In this document: piece by piece, positions 59,584 through 64,000 of the stretch
Position numbering within the stretch: the first letter of the stretch is position 1
Layout: the number at the start of each line of letters is the position of its first letter
Source: Xanthomonas sp. DAR 34887
GTDB taxonomy: Bacteria; Pseudomonadota; Gammaproteobacteria; Xanthomonadales; Xanthomonadaceae
Assembly: GCF_041245805.1 (NCBI RefSeq)
Contig: NZ_CP162490.1
Location: 1,465,001 to 1,529,000 of the forward strand
Direction: 5' to 3'
DNA length: 64,000 nucleotides
Notes under the pieces: generated by a model
Told to the model about the DNA's origin: nothing
Database searches by the model: none
The model's input: only the letters and a program-made list of their open reading frames with translations
Made by a program: the position numbers and the translations under genes

Positions 59584-60447
59584 ATGGACTTTCCTGCAGT
59601 GGCCACCCAGGAGACCGCAGACATCGTCGCTGCGGCCCATGTCGGCAACGACCTGCAAACGCCCGCGGCCCTTGTTGGCCATCGGACATTGCTGGAGCGC
59701 TCGGTGCTGTTCCACGACCTGCCTGTCGCGTTGCTCGACCACCTGCTCGCGCATGCCAGCGAATGCGAGCTGGCGCCCGGCAGCGTGTTGTTCTTCAAGC
59801 ACGACCCGAGCAGCTTCGTCGGCGTGGTGGTGCGCGGGCGCGTATACAAGGTGCTGTACGGCGCGGACGGGCAGGAACTGATCGTCGGCAGCATCGAGCC
59901 GGGTGGCGTGGTGGACGAGGCCGCACTGCTCGAGCCGCACGGACGCAGCTTCACCGCGATCGCATTCGGCGCCAGCACCGTGCTCAAACTGTCGCGCCGC
60001 CATTTCGCGCCGCTGATGGAATCGCCGTTGCTGCGGCAGCGCATCGACGCGCTGCTGCGCGTGCGCCTGCGGCAGGCCCTGGACAGCCTGGAAAGCATGT
60101 GCCTGCATCGGCTGGAAGTGCGCCTGGCGCGCTATGTGTTGCGCCAGCTGGAGTTGCAGGAATGGCAGCGCGGCGGCAACTGCGCGATCGTGCTGCCGCC
60201 CAACCAGAGCATCCTGGCGGCGATGCTCAACGTCAGCCGCTCCAAGCTCAATGCGCAGTTGCAGCAATGGAAGCGCAGCGGCCTGGTGAGCCGCCGCCGC
60301 AACCTGCTGCGCATCCACGATCTGGACGCACTGTGCGCCAAGGCCTACCTGCACGCCAACGCGCCGCTGCGCTCGTTGGCCTGGCACGGCGAGGACGGAC
60401 TGCGGCCGGCGCCCTGCCTGCCGCTGCTGCCATGCGGCCTCGACTAA
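59584..60447 (+). CDS. Crp/Fnr-like transcriptional regulator (R-body locus)
   Basis: 287 aa. The N-terminal cyclic-nucleotide-binding-like fold spans about residues 35-160 (LLAHASECELAPGSVLFFKH, GVVVRGRVYKVLYGADGQEL, GSIEPGGVVDEAALLEPHGR), then a dimerisation helix. The C-terminal winged helix is near 205-250, with NQSILAAMLNVSRSKLNAQL and QQWKRSGLVSRRRNLLRIHD. The phosphate-binding cassette of true cAMP-binding CRP (R-x-A-S/T) is not evident, so the ligand may differ or be absent. No Fnr cysteine cluster. It lies at the 3' end of the reb cluster with its own upstream hairpin and is a likely regulator of R-body genes. Confidence 0.82.
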   Translation: MDFPAVATQETADIVAAAHVGNDLQTPAALVGHRTLLERSVLFHDLPVALLDHLLAHASECELAPGSVLFFKHDPSSFVGVVVRGRVYKVLYGADGQELIVGSIEPGGVVDEAALLEPHGRSFTAIAFGASTVLKLSRRHFAPLMESPLLRQRIDALLRVRLRQALDSLESMCLHRLEVRLARYVLRQLELQEWQRGGNCAIVLPPNQSILAAMLNVSRSKLNAQLQQWKRSGLVSRRRNLLRIHDLDALCAKAYLHANAPLRSLAWHGEDGLRPAPCLPLLPCGLD

Positions 60448-60472
60448 CGCACCCCCGATCCCGTGACGCCCC

Positions 60473-60497
60473 TGTAGGAGCGGCTTCAGCCGCGACA
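60473..60497 (+). repeat. REP-like element copy
   Basis: CTGTAGGAGCGGCTTCAGCC followed by GCGAC, the same core as at 14963 and related to the array at 50.4 kb. It lies after the Crp-like gene and overlaps the degraded 3' end of the Y gene on the other strand, where it appears to have truncated the reading frame. Confidence 0.85.
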
Positions 60498-60988
60498 GAC
60501 TGCCTCAACAGCGAACTTGCCGAACACACGCTCGATGTTGGCGTTGGTGGCGACGACCTTGATGTCGCCGCGCAGCGAATGTGCGAATTCGTTGGAGGCT
60601 TCGCCCCAGAGCGAGCCTTCCAGTGACGTGGCGCTATGGGCGACAGCCTGGGATTGCCATACAGGAAGTCTGCGGCGGATGCCTTGGCCTGTACGAGACC
60701 CTGGCCCTGCTCCTTGAATATCTGCATTGCCGCGTCATGGATGGCTTCTTCGACCTGTTTGTTGCCAAGAAACTGCGCCCGTGGCGTGTTGTTGATGATG
60801 GGCTCGCCCGTCTTGCTCGCAAGTTCCTTGGCGATCACCTCAGAAGATACCTCGCCGACCGGGCGGCTATAGAGGATGCCTCCTTCCCCCATGGCCTTGG
60901 CGGGATACTGGCGCGCGACGGCCTGGATTTCCTCGAGCGACCGGGCTTTTTGGATTTGCTCGATCTGTTTGGAATAGTCGTCGCTCAT
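60486..60988 (-). pseudogene. Y1: broken copy of a small conserved gene
   Basis: Starts MSDDYSKQIEQIQKARSLEE, then GGILYSRPVGEVSSEVIAKE and NNTPRAQFLGNKQVEEAIHD. The frame changes after ASAADFLYG (near 60660): in the next frame the sequence continues AVAHSATSLEGSLWGEASNE, FAHSLRGDIKVVATNANIER, VFGKF before a stop near 60486 inside a REP element. The gene thus carries a frameshift and a truncated end. A paralogue, Y2, is at 61745-62116. Its start overlaps the X1 stop (ATGA). The LWGEASNEFAxSLRGD part resembles sequences I recall from C-terminal domains of predicted toxin proteins, but this is unverified. Confidence 0.7.
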
Positions 60989-61419
60989 GACGTGGCTCCA
61001 TCATCCGTGACCAGAATCCACCCATCTCTGTAGAAGATCTGGCCCATGAAATGGGCATCCGGAAACTCTTTTAGAATGGACGGCCTATGCGGGTAATGCA
61101 TGCCGGCAGCGATCAGTTGAGCTATCAGCGACTGAATGGTTCTTGCTTGTAATGCCGTGAAGACTCGGCACGCCCCTAACATCGGCATCCCTATGTCGCC
61201 ATCGCGGCCATAGCCAAATGAGACTACTTCGACATTGTAGCCGTTGCCATTGGGCAGGAATGCGTTTTGAATTTCGCCGAAATACTCTTCGCTGTCCACT
61301 TCGACGGCGAACGTCTCATGACGCTGTTCATCCATGATGCCGCGCACGCCGCCTGAAAACCTGGCGCGTCCCTCCGGGAATTGCAGCCAATCGAAGGTGG
61401 AGTGGTTGGATAAGTCCAT
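60985..61419 (-). CDS. X1: intact partner of Y, small conserved protein
   Basis: 144 aa from the ATG at 61419 (an upstream in-frame ATG at 61443 would add eight residues). Features: STFDWLQFPEGRARFSGGVR, ETFAVEVDSEEYFGEIQNAF, LPNGNGYNVEVVSFGYGRDG, IPMLGACRVFTALQARTIQ (the segment after GDIGM), and the end FYRDGWILVTDDGATS. The ATG at 61419 is preferred because a GGAA stretch precedes it and the paralogue X2 has a GGGAG stretch at the same place. It overlaps Y1 by ATGA. No family was recognised. It could be an immunity or chaperone-like protein for Y. Confidence 0.65.
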   Translation of the reverse strand: MDLSNHSTFDWLQFPEGRARFSGGVRGIMDEQRHETFAVEVDSEEYFGEIQNAFLPNGNGYNVEVVSFGYGRDGDIGMPMLGACRVFTALQARTIQSLIAQLIAAGMHYPHRPSILKEFPDAHFMGQIFYRDGWILVTDDGATS

Positions 61420-61593
61420 GTCTAATATTCCATGTTGGGTCATCGGAGATTACAGCCTTGCAAGCGGGCTTCCAGTTGCCAGGTCCGATCAGGCGATCCG
61501 CTTGGTGCCCGACCAACGAAGTCCCACGCTACGACTCGGCAGTAGCTTCTGGCATCACGGTGAGGATTTCAAGAAAGGCGCCGATGGTTCAGA

Positions 61594-61790
61594 TCTGACG
61601 TGGCTCCATCATCTGCGACTGAAGCCCAGCCGTCCTTGAAGCTGACCTTGCCGATGAAGCGGGCGCTAGGGTATTCCGTCAACAGAGACGGTCTGTCCGC
61701 GAATCACGTACCCGCGGCGATCAGTTGAACGATCAGCGTCTGGACTATTCCAATTTCAGCTTTCGAGAAAATCTGGCGCCTATCATGGAA
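61594..61790 (-). pseudogene. 3' fragment of a third X copy
   Basis: The sequence matches the 3' part of X2 (62107-62292) at most positions. Translated, it gives QIFSKAEIGIVQTLIVQLIA and continues to FIGKVSFKDGWASVADDGAT, with the reading frame not interrupted. The 5' half is missing: it joins the end of Y2 at about 61780, whose last residues RKLKLE come from this fragment out of frame. The rest of 61420-61593 shows no supported gene. Confidence 0.6.
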
Positions 61791-62116
61791 AGGAAGTTCG
61801 TGGCCGATTCCCCGGCTTGCGCGAGGCTCTGCCCCTGCCCTACGAAGACGCGCTCCGCGGCTCCGCGGATTGCTTTTGTCACCTCGGGGTCGCCAAGGAA
61901 TTGCGCTCGTGGCGTATTGTTGATGACAGGCAGGCCGGTCTTGCTCGACAGCTCCAAGGCGATCGCCTCAGACGACACCTCGCCGACTGGTCGGCTGTAG
62001 AGGATTCCTCCGTCGGCCGTCGCTTTGGCGGGGTACTGGCGTGCGACCGCTTGGATTTCTTCCAGCGAGGTCGCTCTTTTTATCTGCTCGATCTGCCTGG
62101 AGTAGTCATCGCTCAC
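61745..62116 (-). pseudogene. Y2: truncated copy of Y
   Basis: 123 aa. Paralogous to Y1: MSDDYSRQIEQIKRATSLEE, GGILYSRPVGEVSSEAIALE, NNTPRAQFLGDPEVTKAIRG, then ends ATNFLSMIGARFSRKLKLE. Where Y1 continues into the LWGEASNEF domain, Y2 runs into a fragment of the X gene in the wrong frame. The C-terminal domain is therefore lost by recombination. The start overlaps the X2 stop region as in the X1/Y1 pair. Confidence 0.65.
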
Positions 62117-62543
62117 GACGTGGCTCCATCATCCGAGGCCAGAGCCCAGCCATCCCTGAAGCCAACTTGCCCATGAAGTGGGCGTTTGGGTATTCGGTCA
62201 GCAGGGACGGTCTATCCGAAAACTGCGTGCCGGCAGCGATCAGTTGAACTATCAGCGCTTGAACGGTGTTGATTTGAACTTGCGAGAAGACCTGGCATCC
62301 ATCCAGCATCGGTATTCCGAGAGACTTCTCGCTCCCGTAACCGAAGGAGACCACTTCGATGTTGTAGTCGTTGTCGTTGGGCAAGAAGGACCTTTGGATT
62401 TCTCCAAAGAATTCGTTGCCATCCATCTCGACAGCGAACGTCTCGTGACCAAGCTCGTCAACGGCTCGAACCAAACCTGAAAATCTCGCACGCCCTTGGG
62501 GGAACTGCACCCAGGCGAAGGTCGGATGGTCATGTAAGTCGAT
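62106..62543 (-). pseudogene. X2: degraded copy of X
   Basis: Paralogous to X1. The homologous start codon reads ATC instead of ATG (62543), so translation would need an ATC or a GTG at 62510 (GTGCAGTTCCCC). Near 62150 one base is missing compared with X1 and the fragment at 61594, so the end reads MAGLWPRMMEPRRER instead of the DGW...DDGATS ending. Otherwise it resembles X1 closely: ETFAVEMDGNEFFGEIQRSF, LPNDNDYNIEVVSFGYGSEK, IPMLDGCQVFSQVQINTVQ. The module is decaying. Confidence 0.65.
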
Positions 62544-62889
62544 GTCTGTTGCTCCCTGTTAGCGGATCGGAATTCCTACTTCCTGCGTCGGATTGTCCAG
62601 CGGCGGCGCCAGATCATGCAATCGCTTCGCGATCGGGTGACGGCCTTACTTTGCAACCCACAAGTGACTCCTGCCATCGCCAGCCAGGACGCACGAAGTT
62701 GCAGGGTGGTGCAGGTCACTTGGCAGGTCATGGCTCAGTAACAGTCGATCTTCACACAAGCTCCCAATGCCTAAGATCAGACGGGGAAACAGGAAATGGG
62801 GGGCAGCGTGCACTGCGCCTCTTGCTGCGCGGTTTCCTTCTCCGAGGTCGTGCAGGTCGGCATCCTAGCGTCCGATATCGCGGACAGCG
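62544..62889. other. Intergenic stretch without supported gene
   Basis: About 345 bp between the X/Y array and the hydrolase gene, both on the minus strand. No family signature, strong promoter or repeat was recognised in either direction. Confidence 0.4.
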
Positions 62890-63579
62890 CTATCCGCAGA
62901 CGAATTTGCAAATTTCACGCGAATGCTCGCGAAGAAAGGCGTGTTTGTTCTGTAGCGGTTCGATGCTTTGCGGGGGCGGTTGATCCATGAACGAGAAATG
63001 GCCTGCACCGTCAGTGACCCGAACGTCCACCGTTTGCCAGCCGGACATGGCCTGAGCCAACCACGCACTTTGCGCGGGAGGGGTCATTGTGTCCTCTGTC
63101 CCTACCCAGACCAGGATGGGGACGCGCACCGCATCGAGCGCGCCTAACGCTTGAAAGAACCCAGTAGGAGGCGCAAGCAGGCCAAGGCGACCTAACCGCG
63201 CATCTGCTGCGATGGCGACGCGGCGACCGGGGCCCAACCACATTTGCCCTCCGGCCAACGCGACAAGTATTGCCGCGCCGATGGAATGACCCACGCCCGA
63301 GACGGTCGCACCGGGTTCGCCGAAAACATCGAGCGCAAGCGACAGCCGTCTCGCTCGGAGTGTCAATTCCGCCTCCGAGGGCACGTGCGAAGCGAGTCGT
63401 TGGAAATGTGGTGCAACGACCGTGCAGCCTGATGCAGCCAATGTGTCCAGAAGCGTGACGTGACGCTCCGGGTTGCCGCCTGCACCCGCCGCGAAAAGCA
63501 CCACTGGGGAAGGTGCTTGCGCCTGTCGGACCGACACATCGAATGATTCTGCGTCATCTTGGAGTTTCTGCATGTGCAT
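62890..63579 (-). CDS. Alpha/beta hydrolase fold protein
   Basis: About 229 aa from the ATG at 63579 (alternative 63573). Nucleophile elbow GVGHSIGAAILVAL near residue 97 (Ser in GHSIG), an acid in VWVGTEDTMTP near 175, and a His in GAGHFSFMDQPPP near 205 complete a Ser-Asp-His triad. The N-terminal strand PVVLFAAGAGGNPERHVTLL is typical of dienelactone-hydrolase-like enzymes. No signal peptide. The substrate is unknown. The 300 bp before it (63580-63885) hold no gene. Confidence 0.75.
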   Translation of the reverse strand: MHMQKLQDDAESFDVSVRQAQAPSPVVLFAAGAGGNPERHVTLLDTLAASGCTVVAPHFQRLASHVPSEAELTLRARRLSLALDVFGEPGATVSGVGHSIGAAILVALAGGQMWLGPGRRVAIAADARLGRLGLLAPPTGFFQALGALDAVRVPILVWVGTEDTMTPPAQSAWLAQAMSGWQTVDVRVTDGAGHFSFMDQPPPQSIEPLQNKHAFLREHSREICKFVCG

Positions 63580-63639
63580 CAAGAGATCTGCCTTGCTTTG
63601 GTGCGATGGAGATGGTCGATGCGTGAACCAGGCCGGGTC

Positions 63640-63777
63640 ACGAAACGGGTTCTGCTTGAACGAATGGTTGGGCGCCAGTCTTAGTGCGAGGGAACGCGGG
63701 CCTGCTGGTCGCCCTGCGCTGTCCGCACGGCCCCGTTTCGGCCTATGTTGGCGCGGCGAGGTAGGCCGCGCCAGCAT
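63640..63777. repeat. attC-like motif and strong inverted repeat
   Basis: Minus-strand text GCCCAACCATTCGTTCAAGC (63656-63675) resembles the 5' half of integron attC sites (RYYYAAC plus TTCGTTCAAGC). The matching 3' half (GTTRRRY near a complementary arm) is not convincing. Next to it, 63745-63777, a 13-bp inverted repeat with one mismatch folds as ATGTTGGCGCGGC-gaggtag-GCCGCGCCAGCAT. It may be an integron-cassette relic or a terminator. Confidence 0.3.
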
Positions 63778-63853
63778 GATGACGTTATTTTCCGGAAAGC
63801 CTTGTGGGCCATGGCCGGTTTCAGGTGTGGACGAGGACTCGAACAGAAGACCG

Positions 63854-63872
63854 AGGGCCGTTGGCGGGCCCT
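63854..63872 (-). terminator. Weak hairpin after the receptor gene
   Basis: AGGGCC-cgccaac-GGCCCT (minus strand), 14 bp after the receptor stop, with no clear T tract. Weak candidate for the terminator of the receptor gene entering from the right. Confidence 0.3.
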
Positions 63873-63885
63873 AGTGCGGCAACAC

Positions 63886-64000
63886 TCAGTCGGTGAACCG
63901 GTAGGACAGCGTCAACTGTGCCGACGCAGGCGTGCTCGGCGTCAGCGTGTAGTTGAAGACGCCGGCCGAGCCGCCCGTATCGTACTTGCGGTCGAAGACA
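63886..64000 (-). CDS. TonB-dependent receptor, C-terminal end (partial)
   Basis: Only the last 37 residues lie in the window: VFDRKYDTGGSAGVFNYTLT, then PSTPASAQLTLSYRFTD before the stop. The pattern of alternating polar and hydrophobic residues and the end LSYRFTD are typical of the last beta-strands of TonB-dependent outer-membrane receptors in Xanthomonads. The 5' part lies beyond the right edge. Confidence 0.65.
   Translation of the reverse strand, partial: VFDRKYDTGGSAGVFNYTLTPSTPASAQLTLSYRFTD

Noticed and set aside
60248..60988. Reading Y1 as an intact 246-residue protein
   Set aside because: After about residue 110 the frame leaves the homologous sequence and runs antisense through the REP element and the end of the Crp-like gene; the conserved continuation is in another frame.
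1..64000. CRISPR arrays, tRNA and rRNA genes
   Set aside because: The repeats seen are palindromic or direct units without regular spacers. No tRNA cloverleaf or rRNA sequence was recognised while reading both strands.

Overview
The window is a GC-rich gammaproteobacterial chromosome segment, most likely from Xanthomonas or a close relative in the Xanthomonadaceae. Three things point there: the Oar-like TonB-dependent receptors, the tonB3-gshB-pilGHIJ-chpABC gene order, and two dispersed repeat families typical of these genomes (GGGATTCGGGATT elements and GTAGGAGCGGCTTCAGCCGC elements). No rRNA, tRNA or CRISPR array was found. All identifications come from reading motifs, since no database search was possible.

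Layout. From 0 to 24 kb lie housekeeping and metabolic genes: dps, the RNA helicase gene hrpA (with a repeat element spliced in frame), a ClC channel, a complete pqqABCDE operon, relA, a two-domain glycosyltransferase, penicillin-binding protein 1B with a lipoprotein, a DinG/YoaA-type helicase, tsaB and an ADP-ribosylglycohydrolase. From 24 to 29.6 kb are an Oar-like receptor, a long duplicated repeat, and a TonB3-like protein overlapping glutathione synthase. From 29.8 to 42.3 kb is the Pil-Chp chemosensory operon that controls type IV pili, built around a 2390-residue CheA hybrid. It has no CheR, and its CheB-like protein has lost all three catalytic residues. From 42.4 to 48.2 kb is an AT-rich island: a secreted Rhs/YD-repeat protein with a variable C-terminal tip and two overlapping downstream genes, the first a probable immunity gene. 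From 48.3 to 51.9 kb are a Tat-exported asparaginase-like hydrolase, cutC, and a BNR-repeat sialidase-like protein.

The most interesting region is 52.8 to 60.4 kb, a probable R-body (refractile body) locus. Three short RebB-family proteins (77, 106 and 117 aa) and a fourth, 313-aa member with a long Ala/Pro-rich N-terminus are grouped with an ECF-like sigma factor, a Crp/Fnr-like regulator, an unknown 189-aa protein and, just upstream, an adenosine-deaminase-like metallohydrolase with a small partner. Hairpins followed by T-rich tracts divide the locus into several transcription units. R-bodies are contractile protein ribbons known from Caedibacter. Here the sigma factor and the Crp-like protein are plausible switches for their expression.

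From 60.5 to 62.5 kb, on the minus strand, lies a decaying tandem array of a two-gene module (X and Y), with frameshifts, a truncation and a lost start codon. The window ends with an alpha/beta hydrolase gene and the 3' end of another TonB-dependent receptor gene.
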